Both the position numbers and the translations under genes were made by a program. Of a stretch of 64,000 bases of DNA, positions 10,901 to 21,702 are shown piece by piece. The DNA lies in the NCBI GenBank assembly GCA_050084985.1, contig JBITNC010000001.1, forward strand, positions 682,001 through 746,000. The letters are read 5' to 3'. Source of the DNA: Nageia nagi (Eukaryota; Pinophyta). How positions within the stretch are numbered: position 1 is the first letter of the stretch; every line of letters starts with the position of its first letter. A model generated the notes under the pieces. That model saw only the letters and a program-made list of their open reading frames with translations. It searched no databases and was not told the DNA's origin.

Positions 10901-11390
10901 ATAAGATGCTGAACAGCCTCTCGAATGAAAAGCTACAGTATTATAATATCGGTGATCGAGTGGAGCTCATGTCAGCAATCGACTACCCAGTGAGGGGGAA
11001 ATGGGTTTGTCAAGAGATCAAGAGTAATATCCCGCACCAGACATAAGAAATGGAAAGCATGAGGTTAAGATTTAGGGATTAAATGCATCCAAAATCCCAG
11101 AGTTATGGAGAAGCAACGGTTCGCTTATCCCTGAAGCTGAGTTTTTGAGTGATCTACAAAGCAGGATTCAAAGCACTAATGACATTGATATGCTCCTGGT
11201 TTCATTTGAAGAAACCAATTTGATAAAATTCTTTGATTCTTTGGCAGACGACAGCTTTCACATTCAACAATTGTTGAGAAAATATGCTCATGTGTCTTAT
11301 GAAATTTTGAACACTACAGCTTTAGCCCATGCAAGGCTAAAGGATTTTTCCGGATCCTCGCAGACTGGAGTAAGGTTCAGCAACTCCTGA
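7922..11390 (+). pseudogene. extra 3' ORF of the Tat element, function unknown, degenerate
   Basis: About 3.5 kb between pol and the 3' LTR keeps a recurrent plus-strand coding signal across frameshifts (open pieces at 7922-8329, 8617-8934, 8939-9175, 9254-9631, 9622-9831, 9894-10184, 10194-10427, 10813-11046 and 11145-11390). Read in order it suggests one large protein. First is a globular N-terminal part with the patch DLQGRTILNLDSISIAKAFN, then a segment with LPPWLSFYSKKANFDPKIDS and a strongly acidic stretch (SEGSDDSDEEGE, near 9522-9560). A basic, nuclear-signal-like PPPKRRRRSP (about 9700-9730) follows, then a Pro/Ser-rich tract (9740-10080) and a Lys/Glu/Gln-rich, coiled-coil-like C-terminus (10440-11000). 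No viral envelope features (signal peptide, transmembrane anchor) are visible. I do not recognise the family. Confidence 0.55.
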
Positions 11391-11481
11391 GTATACAGAA
11401 CTGAAGTCTGATTCGTTGATTCATTCAAATAAGATTCTGGGTTCTAAAATTTCTTTGTAATTGGCAAAATTTTTCCACAGA

Positions 11482-13499
11482 TGTCGCCAAAATGTATATT
11501 AATACATAATCATTACTCCAAGGTTTTTTGAAAGTATGATCACTTCCAGAGGTGACGTAAGCTAAGCATAACCACAATGGGTTTAAGAGACATTTCCGAA
11601 AGTAATTGCTTCATTATGAAAGAAGAAAAGCCCCTCAAAGTTAATGGTGAGTAGAGCATTCCGGAAGTATGAGGATGATGTCACGGGGAGAACGATGTTC
11701 ACAATTTTGAATGAAACCGGGTCCCGGAGATGACGAGGTCAGCAAGGGGTGATTAAAAAGGCTGGAGTCAGTAGATTAAGCGTTCCAGAATGAAATAATA
11801 AAAGCTCAGTTGTGGAAAAAATCGGGTTCTGGAGAAAGTGAGTAGAGCATTCCGGAATAAAGAGATGACGTCGCAGAGGATAAGACAGTCACGTTTTGGT
11901 AATGAAACCGGTTTCGGAGATGATGAGGTCAGCAAGGGGTGATTAAAAAGGTCAGAGTCAGTAGATTAAATGTTCCGGAATGAAATGATAAAAGCTCAGT
12001 TGTGGAAAAAATTGGGTTCCGAAGAAAGTGAGTAAAACATTTCGAAGTATGAAGATGATGTCACGGGGAGAATAATGTTCACATTTTTGAATGGAACCGG
12101 GTCTCGAAAGTGATGAGGTCAGCAAGAGATAATCGAAGAAGCCGGAGCTCATAAATTAAGGGTTCTGGAGAAAGTGAGTAGAGCATTCCTGAATAAAGAG
12201 ATGACATCGCGGAGGATAAGACAGTCATGTTTTGGTAATAAAACTAGGTTCCGGAGATGATGAGGTTAGCAAGGAGTGATCAAATAGCCGGAGCTGGTGA
12301 GTAGAGCATTCTGGAAGTATGAAGATGATGTCACGGGGAGAACGATGTTCATAATTTTGAATGAAATCGGGTCCCAGAAGTGATGAGGTCAGCAAGGGGA
12401 ATTAATAAGCCGGGGTCAGTAAATAAAATGTTCTGGAATGAAATGACAACATCACAGAAGAAAGGCTAAAGCTCAGTTGTGGAAAAGCTCAGGTTCTGAA
12501 GAAAGTGAGTAGAACATTTCGGAAGCATGAAGATGACATCACAGGGAGAACAACGTTCACATTTTTGAATGAAACCGGGTCCCGGAGATGATGAGGCCAG
12601 CAAGGAGTGATCAAATAACCGGAGCCAGTGAGTAAAACATTCCGGAATGTAGAGATGAGAACAGCAAAGAGAGATCAAATAATCGAAGCCAGTAAATAGA
12701 ATATCTCGCAAGCGATGAGGACAGCGAGAAGTCAAATCATAGTCCTCAAGAAGCCATATCATCTGCAATCTGCCCAGTTTTGTAATATTCTGCCAAGTGG
12801 CGTATGTAGGTAGTATCAGTTAAAAGAAGGCTAGAATCTTGAAGCCATTTTGTAAACATTTCTATTTGCAAATTCTTGTAACTGTTGTTGCTTCAATATA
12901 AGTATATGAAAATAAAGTGAAAGAAGGGTCAGAAGCCCTAGTATTGCTCTTTACATTTATTCTCGAAGACCTGTAGTTTTTATCAGTAATATGATACCAT
13001 CTTGACCTTTCTTGTCTAGCACTCGTAATTGTCATTCTTAATTTGGTTACATCGTGGTAGCTTGGCTTGTTTCCTGAATGGTAATCCGCGAGCTGCTAGT
13101 ATAACTATGTCTGCTACATGGTAGAGTAAAGCTGAGAAACTATTAGAGAGTGAGAGCTTGTACCGTAGCTGCTACACTAGATTCAGACCAAGGTTTCACA
13201 CACTGTGAAAGCCCGCGCTGAACTAGTGATCCACCTTTGCTTTCTCTCTTGTTACCCTAAGCCTTTTTGCTTAAATTACTCGCACTCTACTCCTTTTTAT
13301 TTTCTTTCCTATTACCTTAACCCTTTTGCTTAAATTCCTCGCACTCTACTCCTTTTTATTTTCTTTCTTGTTACCTCTTCTACACCCAATGTATAAGGAA
13401 TCGGCCTTCTCCGAAGATCAGACTGTCACCATAGTCTGTTCTTGATTTACTTTGGTTAAGATTGTTCGCGGTGCATATATTACACAATCCTAATCAACA
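11482..13499 (+). repeat. 3' LTR of the Tat element
   Basis: The right boundary is firm. The sequence agrees with the 5' LTR up to CAACA at 13499, and copia RT sequence starts immediately afterwards. The left boundary is a guess at the TG of ATGTCGCC near 11482, because the matching part of the 5' LTR is outside the window and no clean polypurine tract was found. A TATA-like TATAAGTATATG lies near 12898. The same 60-bp R/U5 repeat as in the 5' LTR lies at 13248-13375. Confidence 0.75.
11648..12740 (+). repeat. tandem repeat array in U3 of the Tat LTR
   Basis: At least six degenerate units of about 120-205 bp, each opening with GTGAGTAGAGCATTCCGGAA or a variant, begin near 11648, 11839, 12026, 12172, 12297, 12502 and 12627. 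Units contain a TGACGTCA-like core (GATGACGTCGC, GATGATGTCAC or GATGACATCAC) and the phrase GATGAGGTCAGCAAGG. Some units also carry an AGCTCAGTTGTGG block, which accounts for the two length classes. Repeats in U3 often act as enhancers in LTR retrotransposons. Confidence 0.8.
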
Positions 13500-14880
13500 G
13501 TAGTATGAGCTAATTGAGCATTAGATCTTAGAAAAATAGTGATTCTAAGAGAGATTGAGATTGCAGCATATCTACACTCCATTTCAAACTTTTGCAACAT
13601 GTCTAATATATTCTTAGATTGATTGAGGTAAGTACAATCCTTGTATTGATACACTAGCATTCCAAAATAGTAGTGCAAGAGACCAAGATCATTCATTTCA
13701 AACATTGATTTAAGTTTGGATATGAACTTTTGTATGATTTCATCATTGTTTCCAATAATCAAAAGATCATCCACATAAAGGAGAATCAAGATCATGTCTT
13801 TTCCTTGATTGAACACATATAGATCGAAGTTAAAAAAACACTTGAAGAATTCAATATCTATAAAGTACCTTGAAATCTTTCTGTACTAGGCTCGAGGTGC
13901 TTGCTTAAGTTCATACAAAGACTTCTTGAGCTTGCACACAAAGGACTCTTTGCCTTACACAATAAACCCTTCTAGTTGATTCATAAAGATTTCCACATCT
14001 AAGTCATCATTGAGAAATGCACTTTTAACATTAAGTTGAAAAAATTTTCATCCTTGAGTTGCAGAAAGAGCAAGAATAACTCTCATAGTAGGCATCTTTG
14101 CCACGAGAGCAAAAGTTTCTTCATAATCTACATTGTATTTCTAAGCAAAACAGTGATTCCAGGAGAGATTTGGATTGCAGCATATCTACACTCCATTATA
14201 AACTTCTGCAAGATGTTTGATATATACTTAGATTGACTGAGGTAAGTACAATCCTTGTATTGATACACTTGCATTCCAAGATAGTAGTGCAAGAGACCAA
14301 GATCAATCATTTCAAATGTTGCTTTAAGTTTGGATATGCACTCTTATATGATTTTATCATTATTCCTAGTAATTAAAAGATCATCCATATAAAAGAGAAT
14401 CAAGACCACATCTTTTCTTTGATTAAACACATATAGATCAGAGTTAGAAAAACACTTGAAGAATCCAATGTTTGCAAAGTACCCTAAAATCTTTTTATAT
14501 CAGATTCGAGATGCTTACTTAAGTTCATACAAAGACTTCTTTAGCTTGCACACAAAGGACTCTTTGCCTTCCATAATAAACCCTTCTGGTTGATTCATAA
14601 AAATTTTCACATCCAAATCACTATTGAGAAATGCACTCTTAACATCAAGTTGGAAAACGTTCCATCTTTGAGCTACAGAAAGAGCAAAAATAACTCTCAC
14701 AGTAGGCATCTTTGCCACAGAAGCAAAGATTTCCTTATAATCTACATCGTATTTCTGAGCAAAACCTTTAGTTACTAACCTTACCTTATATTTATCAATA
14801 TCTCCAACTGGAATGAACTTAACCTTATAGATCCATGTATTGCCAATCACATTCTTATCATTGGGATAAAGAACCATGTC
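13500..14880 (-). pseudogene. copia reverse transcriptase with an internal 614-bp tandem duplication, truncated
   Basis: Minus-strand copia RT. The upstream part (14515-14877) reads through NVIGNTWIYKVKF, KARL-like and DVKSAFLNSDL blocks. The catalytic segment ILLYVDDLLIIGNNDEI is intact at about 13725-13785, followed by LGLLHYYFGM. The segment 13538-14151 is repeated as 14152-14765 with moderate divergence, so RT blocks from the AQKYDVDYKE region to the FEMECRYAA region occur twice. The gene is cut at 13500 in the LAHT block by the Tat 3' LTR. The copy at 48 kb has the region once. The order fits a local duplication within this copy. Confidence 0.9.
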
Positions 14881-15900
14881 CCAAGTTTTATTTTCATAAG
14901 TGCATCATACTCCACTTTCATGGCTTCTATCTAGCACTCATGCTTAGAAGCTTCTTTGAAGGTTGAAGGCTCATGCTTGTTATCAATCTTGGCAATTAAA
15001 GATTTGTTCAAGGTCATGCTCTTTGTTACCTTTTGTTTTCAAGAATTTTGTTCTTAAGATGACTTGTTTACATCAATATCCAACCAACTAGGAGCAATTG
15101 AAGAGTCCTCTAGATCATCAACATCCTCATTAGAAGCAGATTCTTCAGAAAGTTCATTGAACTTTACATCCCTTGAAATGAATACTACTTTATAAGTTGG
15201 AAAAAAAATCTTGTAGCCTCTATGTTGACTATCATAACCCATAAAGATGTATTTTTTAGCTCTTTTGTCTAACTTCTTCATTTTCTCAGAAATAATATAG
15301 GAGAAAGCTTCACAACCAAACACCCTAAGGTAAGAAATGTTAGGTTTTCTTCTTGAACATACCTCAAAAAGAGTTTTTCTCTGAACGACTTTTGTAGGAC
15401 ACCTATTCAAGGTGTAAATAGCAATGCTCATAGCTTCACCCCACAAAAATTTAAGAAGATTACCCAACATGCATCTAACCATCTCCATAATTATTCTATT
15501 TTTCCTTTCGATAATATCATTTTGTTGAGGAGTGTAAGGAATCATAAACTACCTCTTAATTCTATGTTTAGCATAATAGTCATTGAACTTATTATTGTTA
15601 TATTCTCTTCCATTATCTAATCTCAACATCTTGATTTTAAGGTTAGTCTGATTTTCAACAAAGACCTTAAAAATTTTAAAACTCTAAAAAGTTTGATCCT
15701 TGTGCTCAAGTAGATATCCAAAGGTTATCCTACTATAATCATCAATAAAGGTCAAGATGTAAGATGCTCCTCCAAGCGACTTAGTCTAAAATGGATCCAT
15801 CAAATCTGATGCACAAGTTGAAGTTGAGATGCTCTTGTTGCCTTACGTTTTTCAAACTTTTGTCTATGCATCTGATAAAAAATGTACTTCTCATATAAAA
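14881..15900 (-). pseudogene. copia integrase, broken
   Basis: The open piece at 15054-15545 has the integrase tail and copia-typical C-terminal region: PYTPQQNDIIERKNRII with the catalytic Glu, LWGEA...TLNRCPTK, then LRVFGCEAFSY and KKYIFMGYDSQHRGYK, ending in an acidic stretch NEDVDDLED. The core with the first two Asp residues lies at about 15570-15850 in broken frames. Between 14881 and 15053 is the integrase-RT linker, including an ExxxHEC-like segment. Compared with the 48-kb copy, the same blocks appear in the same order. Confidence 0.85.
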
Positions 15901-16500
15901 TAACCAAAAAAGAAATTGAAGGTAAACCTTCCACAAGTTCTTAGTCTTTCATGACTTGAATACTTTTGTGGTTAAGGTGCCCTAAACAATGATGCCAAAG
16001 ATTACCTTTAGAACACATATTAGAAGCAAGATACATATTTGATGGAATTTGATCTACAATGTAAAGGTTATCTTTCACTGATCCTTTAACCAAAGTGGTA
16101 AGTCTTTTCTTAATACACCAGGATTGAAAGTCAAACTCAAAAGAGTACCCTTTCTTAGTAACTTAGATAATAGAGAGAAGCTTCATCCTTAACTTAAGAA
16201 CATAGAGAACATTTTCAAGAACTTTTTTGTGAATTAACACACTCCCAATTTCTTAGACTTCAAAGGTAGAGTTATCACATATCACAACTGCATCCTTATT
16301 ATACTTGTGAAAGCTCTTAAACTTTTCATTTTCAAAGCATAGATGATTAGTGCAACTAGAGTCAACAATCCATTCAAATAAAAAAATGTGAGATATGAAG
16401 TAGAGCGCTGCAGCAAAATTAGCATGAGTGTTTTTCTTTCCTTTGTAGCTCTTTACATTTCCATTATCTTTATACTTTTTCTCTCTTTTCTTTTTGTAAC
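15901..16500 (-). pseudogene. copia protease and GAG-pre-integrase region, broken
   Basis: Near 16345-16375 the minus strand reads EWIVDSSCTNHLCFE, matching the copia protease signature WIVDSGCTNH but with Ser for the active-site Gly. It is followed by the GAG-pre-integrase segment with an RLGHLN-like patch (about 15960-16000). The protease would mature the gag-pol polyprotein. Stops and frameshifts are scattered through it. Confidence 0.72.
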
Positions 16501-17320
16501 ACTTAACTTCTTTGTGATCTTGAATGCCACAATAGTTACAATTGCCAACAAATTTTTCCTTTAGATAAAGAGTGTTTGCTTTACCTTTGCCATTTTTTTA
16601 TTTAAAATGATTATTGTTATCATTGTTCTTGCTGCTGTGGTTATTATTTCTGTTGTTCTTGTTGCTGTTGTAGCCACTACCTTTTTTTCTCAAACTTTTT
16701 GGAGGAAGAAAGGTAAGATTTCTTTTGATGGTTGAACTTCTTCTTAAAAGAGTTTTGGTTACTCCAAGAGTAACGTTATTATCTTTAAAAGAAGAAATCA
16801 ACCTTTTATTGTTAAAGGTTTTCTCATGCTTCAATAGGTGCCTTGAAAGGTTTTCAAAGGAGATGACTTCTTCTTCATCATCAAGCCTTATTTTCATAAT
16901 TGTTACAAAGTTTTTAAACTTTGAAGAGAAGCTTTAAAGAATGATGAAGACCATGAACTCATCATTGATCTAATTACATCCACAAGTAATAAGTTGTATC
17001 CTTAGGTTAATGATTTTATTCAAGTAGATAACTACATTTTTATCTTCCCTTTAATGAGATTGAAGCAACTTTTGGAGAATGGTAAACTTTCTTGAAAAGT
17101 TTGAACTAAGGTAGATTTGCTTTAACTTATCCCATGCTTTCTTTGCTGAGGTTAAAGAAAATATCATCAGGAACACATCATCTGAAACTACACGATAAAT
17201 CATAAAAGTTGCCAACTCATTCTTTATGTTGTAAGCCTTTAGTGTCTTCTCAGCTATAGGAGGTATAAGGTTCTCATTCACTATTTGCCATAGCTTCTTT
17301 GTCTGTAATTCGGCTCTCAT
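16501..17320 (-). pseudogene. copia gag, broken
   Basis: Gag of the UBN2 type. The N-terminal part (17051-17320) includes KLWQIVNENLIPP, KKAWDKLKQIYL and the TILQKLLQS helix. The C-terminal part (16598-16897) is Asn/Lys-rich. The CCHC knuckle CNYCGIQDHKEVKC lies at about 16500-16545 with Asp in place of the usual Gly. Frames are interrupted near 16900-17050. The equivalent gene in copy 2 starts at 46023. Confidence 0.83.
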
Positions 17321-20300
17321 CTGAGGTTTTCAAATCCCATAGTTGAAACCATTAAGAATGTGTTTGAGTAAAAAAAATTCTTCTATTTACTATACAAAAA
17401 TATGAAATAATAAGCATGTGTTTTCAATAATCAACATTAAATGTTAAGTTTTAACCAAGTAAATAATACATGTTACATTTAATACTAAAGACATGCTTGA
17501 TTTGATTCATAAGTGCAAATGTACAATTCAAATAATATTTATGCATCCAAATACATTTCTCATCTCAAGAACCGTAGATGTAGAGTGACATTGTTGAGGT
17601 TTGTTTTCTTATCTAAAATTAGGTCTTCACTTGGATGCCCACATAAAAGGAGCCCAAGTCCTATCAATTCTCAACCAATTTCCTTTGGGTAGCAATATAC
17701 TCTCATAAAGAGAAGTACTAGCTATTTTTTAAGGTTCTAACATTTATTGGATTGACCAAATTATTAATCTTGATTAGGTTTCAAATTTTCTCCTAGGTTA
17801 TCAGGATAATCCTTGAATGGACATGCGAACATATGGTATCACTACACACATGCCTATCCACCTAATAGAGTTATGTCCAAACCAACAGAGGACTTAGGGG
17901 CAATTAAGAAGTACGAACTTTTCACCATTTGAATTGTTAGACTTAAAGGTTCAATCCACCTTGTTCTCACCTCATGGCTCTCCAAATAAGTCATGTTACA
18001 GAATGTACATACGGATGTGTTCATTTTAGAAGGTTGCTCATATCAATGTTTGCATTTTTATTTGCATAAGCAAATAAATCAAAGTACAGAATATGAAATA
18101 AAAGAGCATAAATAAAACATCATCTATTCAATAATTTGAAACCTAAGTGTTCAATGGGTTTTGTTTACCAACCCTTAAAAGACATCTTTACATCATCACT
18201 TATTTTGCACAAGTCCATTCCATATTTTGCATAAGGATAAATAATCAACATGCATTCTTAAATCATAAGCATGCATCTTAAAAATTTTAAGTCCTAAACA
18301 TTATCTTTAAAAATTTAAGTCCTTGAGCATGCATTAAAAATTAAGCTTTAAGCATTTAAAAAAAATGTATTATTCACATAGCTTTAAAAAATTTAAGTAA
18401 GCATGCATCATTCCTACACAAGAATAGTCCTTTCAAAAACTTAGGAGGCATAAAAATTTCTAAATAAGAAACATTCATTCTAAGCATAAATGATTAAATA
18501 AAGAAACTCGTAAATATTTCCCCCTCTTTACTTAAAAAACTTCCTTGAATAAATGCTTAGGATAATATGGTCACCATTGCATTTTGTAATTTAAAAATTA
18601 CCAAATTTATTGCAAAAAAAAATTCACTAAGGCAAAATTTTAATTACCTTTAAAAAAAATTTTATTTCCCTTGCAATATTTGCCACAATAAAAACATCTA
18701 AAAAGTATTAGTACTCCACACTCTATCCAAAAAGAATGACAAAACATAAATGTAGTTCATCCTTACTTTCCTGAAAAAAAAAAAAAAAACTTACCTTTTA
18801 CTCTACACAAGGTAATTAATGTAGGCAGAGGGTAAATTATTGCAAGTTAACTTGCAAGCAATCAAAAACAAATTGAATGTGCCATGAAGGATTTGCAAGT
18901 AAGAAATTAAAAACATTAAATGTGAGCCCCCTTCTTTTGTTTTACTCTATGCCAAGGTAAGAGAGAGAGATCAAACAAAATCAATAACCATTGGTTAGAG
19001 TGCCACCTTATTTTGAAGGCAACATTGTCGACTTAAAGGAGGGCTGAAGGGAGAGAGGAGGTCAAGCAGCGCATGGCATGCCAACCCTCCCTAATCCCTC
19101 TAAAGGATGGGTGCACTCTAAAGGGACGATAAGAGCTGTAAGTGCAAGCATGAGGGATCATCGAGTATGCAGTGTGTACAGTCGAAGGCGAGGTGGAGGC
19201 ATCATCGGAGGCTATGCAGTGGAGGAGGCACATGCTGAAGGGAACTACAAGGGTTGTACAGGTCGCAAGGTGAGGTGGAGGCATCATAAGAGGCTATGAA
19301 GTGGAGGAGCACGAAGGAAGTGAGGCCTTGAGTGGAGAGCGAAGCGGTAGAGCTACCACGTGATGGAGTGCAGCAGGTGTGAGGAGTTGTAGGCCGCAGG
19401 GGACGATAAGGGCTATCACCAGGAGCTTCTTAAAGGATGATGAGAAGGGTTGTGGGAGGGTCATACTGCTGAGAGGCCATGCGCAGGCCAAAAAAAAACA
19501 TTATAAAAAGAATGCAGGGAGTGGTTGCTCACAAGAGGCACGAGGTGAGAAGCCTTTCACCTTTCCCATCATCTCTAAAGCATGCTCTGAAAAGGAACAA
19601 GCAGGAAGGGGAGATGCTTACTATAGCATGCTGAGGATGGGAACAAATCCCATAAAAGGATAACACGATGCAGAGGGGAGCGCGGGGCACCTAGGGTCAA
19701 CAAGATAGCCAAAGCCACCATAGCCGATCATAGCCACCACTTGACTTCATGCTATTTGGTTTCTTGGATGGAGGACAGAGGAGGAAAGAGATTTGTAGAG
19801 CCACGAAGAGGAAGGGGATATCCAGAGGCACCAACGCAGGGGGTGCCATTTTGCTTTCTAGCTACAATAGAGGGTGGCCATGAAAAGGGTCCGAGCAGAC
19901 CAAAGTCACACGCGAAGGAGGGTTCCTTGGTTGGAATGAGCAAGCTTATTTTTTTAAAAAAAATTTACGAAGTGTTGTATATGTTATTAAAAAATACATG
20001 CTTATATTTCTATTTTGAAATAAAATATAACTCTCCTCCTTTTTAATTCTCAAAAAAATTTCCTATATGTGCTTTTAAGAATTTTTTTTTTATTAAAAAA
20101 AAAACTTTTGATTCACCAAAAAAATAATTTATAAAATATTACACTTTGTATACTAACCTCTTAATTGTAGCAATTTAAAAGGTTGCAAGTAATAAGGAGG
20201 TTAGTACATAAAAAAAAATTGCATTTTTGTTTGCAATATTTTGCTTAAAAAATAAGCTCACATATCTCACAAAATATATTAGTATTTAATGCAATAATCC

Positions 20301-20444
20301 ATAAGATAACAAAAAAAAGAGGAATGAAGTTTATACCTTATCTTAGATTTAACTCAACAATCAATTGTAGGAAGAGGAATGAAGGAGACCAAAAATGTTG
20401 AAGAAGAGTTACCAAACAAAGATGTGAAGAGAAGCCTTTAAGGT
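17321..20444 (-). other. long untranslated leader of copia copy 1
   Basis: About 3.1 kb between the PBS and gag without a coherent ORF. 17330-18540 matches the same part of copy 2 (about 44800-46020) in reverse. 18260-18420 holds AT-rich repeats with GCATGCAT motifs. 18960-19960 is clearly more GC-rich than its surroundings and includes a partial duplication (GGTGGAGGCATCAT at about 19193 and 19275). That GC-rich block does not obviously match the corresponding block of copy 2 (43690-44500). Confidence 0.6.
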
Positions 20445-20456
20445 GCTCTGATACCA
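20445..20456 (-). promoter_or_regulatory. primer-binding site of copia copy 1 (tRNA-Met)
   Basis: The minus strand reads TGGTATCAGAGC, complementary to the 3' end of initiator tRNA-Met, three bases inside the LTR end at 20460. It matches the PBS of copy 2 at 43206-43217. Confidence 0.92.
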
Positions 20457-20459
20457 ATT

Positions 20460-20964
20460 TGAAAGAATTAACACTAACAAGATAATTCCTAAACAACCAA
20501 GATCTTTTGAAAGCTCACAATACACATCTAACAATCTCACAAATAAAACAATCTCACAAAGTAACTCAAGATGTAAAGTGGTTCTTTCAACTAGGAGTAC
20601 ATCCACTAACTAGATCTTTATTTCAATCACAAATACAACTCTTTTACAATTCTCCTAATCTCAACTTCTACACGTCTATCCTATAGCATAACTTTACTCC
20701 ACAATTGGTGTGTGATCACAAAGAGGGAGCCTCCTATTTATAGGCCAAAATCTCTCTTTGGATCACCCTTTTATCTAATGTACAACAGTATGACATGCAC
20801 ATCCTTTTACCTAAGGAGCATTCTCATGACATGGAGTGTAGGACAAGTTACATTATTATATTCACTTAAATACTTAAGGTATCAAATAATACCCTTAAGT
20901 ATTAGTGAATTTACATAGAAGATTTAATACAAACCTTTACAATAATGCATTATACATTCCAACA
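20460..20964 (-). repeat. 5' LTR of copia copy 1
   Basis: 505 bp. The minus strand begins TGTTGGAATGTATAATGC at 20964 and ends in CTTTCA at 20460. It carries a TATAAATAG TATA box (reverse complement near 20735-20745) and matches both LTRs of copy 2. Its partner 3' LTR is outside the window. Confidence 0.9.
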
Positions 20965-21048
20965 CTTATATATTTAAACAAACTTTGATAAGTACTACAA
21001 ATCAATTATATATTTAAATAAACTTTGATAAGTCCTACAAATCAATGG
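20965..21048 (+). repeat. two tandem copies of an AT-rich 42-bp unit
   Basis: TATATATTTAAACAAACTTT... is followed by a near-identical unit TATATATTTAAATAAACTTT..., each continuing GATAAGT and CTACAAATCAAT. It lies directly outside the copia 5' LTR and may belong to the sequence that was the insertion target. Confidence 0.7.
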
Positions 21049-21399
21049 GTTTAAAAGGATATTAAAAGAGTTATCTTATCTTACATGATGGGAAGTATTT
21101 GTTGCTAGTTTGATGATTAATAACCAATCGTCTCTTCAAACTTATAAGTAGTTTGCTACTACCTTTAAGAGAAACAATATTTTTTGAGGTAAAAGTAGGG
21201 TTAAAATATCTAAGACTACACCACAAGTTTCCAAAGAAAATGATATTGTTGAACATCAATTTGTAGGACCCTTAGGTTCTGAAGAAATTCAAGGGATGGT
21301 TGCATTTTTATTTTAGGATGATGTTGACACTTTTCAATATCACAAGCATTGATGAGGTGTTTGTCAAAGTCATATACCTTGAGATGAGAAGTCAAAAGC

Positions 21400-21702
21400 C
21401 AAATCAACATAAATCAACATCAAGTCAAGTCGATCCTTCACAAGCTATAAGAAAGGCAAAAGGTCCCAAGACCTAAGCTAAGAAAATTTCTATTGTTGTG
21501 CTAAAGAAATACAAGAAATATGACTATTATGATGTGGATGGCCATACCACAAAGAAATGTTGGAAGTTGAATCTTGAGAAGAAGCCCAAGTGGGTGAGAA
21601 AAGGCAATAGGAAATCATCAAAAGTGTGTAGGATTGGCAATATGGTGGATAATATCATAGAAGTTGACAATATGTTCTCTATGAATGCATGTTCTCTATG
21701 AT
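21400..21702 (+). pseudogene. retrotransposon gag remnant with degenerate zinc knuckle
   Basis: The plus-strand open piece at 21498-21701 contains YDYYDVDGHTTKKCWKLNLE, a degenerate CCHC knuckle. The His and last Cys are kept and the first two Cys read as Tyr, which would need a single G-to-A change each. The KCWKLNLEKKPKW pattern is common just after knuckles in plant retrotransposon gag proteins. The upstream 21400-21497 is Ser/Gln/Lys-rich. No LTR or pol could be tied to it. Confidence 0.5.

Larger units (their letters stand above)
1..13499 (+). mobile_element. Tat-lineage Ty3/gypsy LTR retrotransposon, 5' end outside window
   Basis: A giant Ty3/gypsy retrotransposon with an internal region of about 10 kb. 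Domain order is gag, CCHC-like knuckle, aspartic protease, an archaeal-type RNase H, RT, gypsy RNase H and integrase, followed by about 3.5 kb of extra coding sequence before the 3' LTR. The direct repeat of 1-1416 at about 12080-13499 identifies the LTRs. The 5' LTR starts before the window, so the full element is probably about 14 kb. The second RNase H and the extra 3' ORF fit the Tat/Ogre group of plant gypsy elements. It has inserted into the RT gene of the minus-strand copia element to its right; the left half of that copia lies outside the window. All genes carry stops or frameshifts, so it is dead. Confidence 0.88.
13500..20964 (-). mobile_element. Ty1/copia element, copy 1 (3' half missing from window)
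   Basis: Minus-strand Ty1/copia element. Reading right to left it has a 5' LTR (20460-20964), a tRNA-Met PBS, a leader of about 3 kb, gag, protease, integrase and RT. The RT is cut at 13500 by the Tat element, so the RNase H end and 3' LTR should lie beyond the left edge of the window, on the other side of the Tat 5' LTR. LTR, leader, gag and pol match the complete plus-strand element at 42698-51157, so both belong to one family. It is older than the Tat insertion that splits it. Confidence 0.9.

Noticed and set aside
7922-11390. Extra ORF as a retroviral envelope gene
   Set aside because: No signal peptide, transmembrane anchor or glycosylated ectodomain pattern could be seen; kept as unknown.
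19033-19663. Several ORFs on both strands in the GC-rich copia leader
   Set aside because: Open by composition and local duplication; no recognisable domain, and the region is untranslated leader by position.
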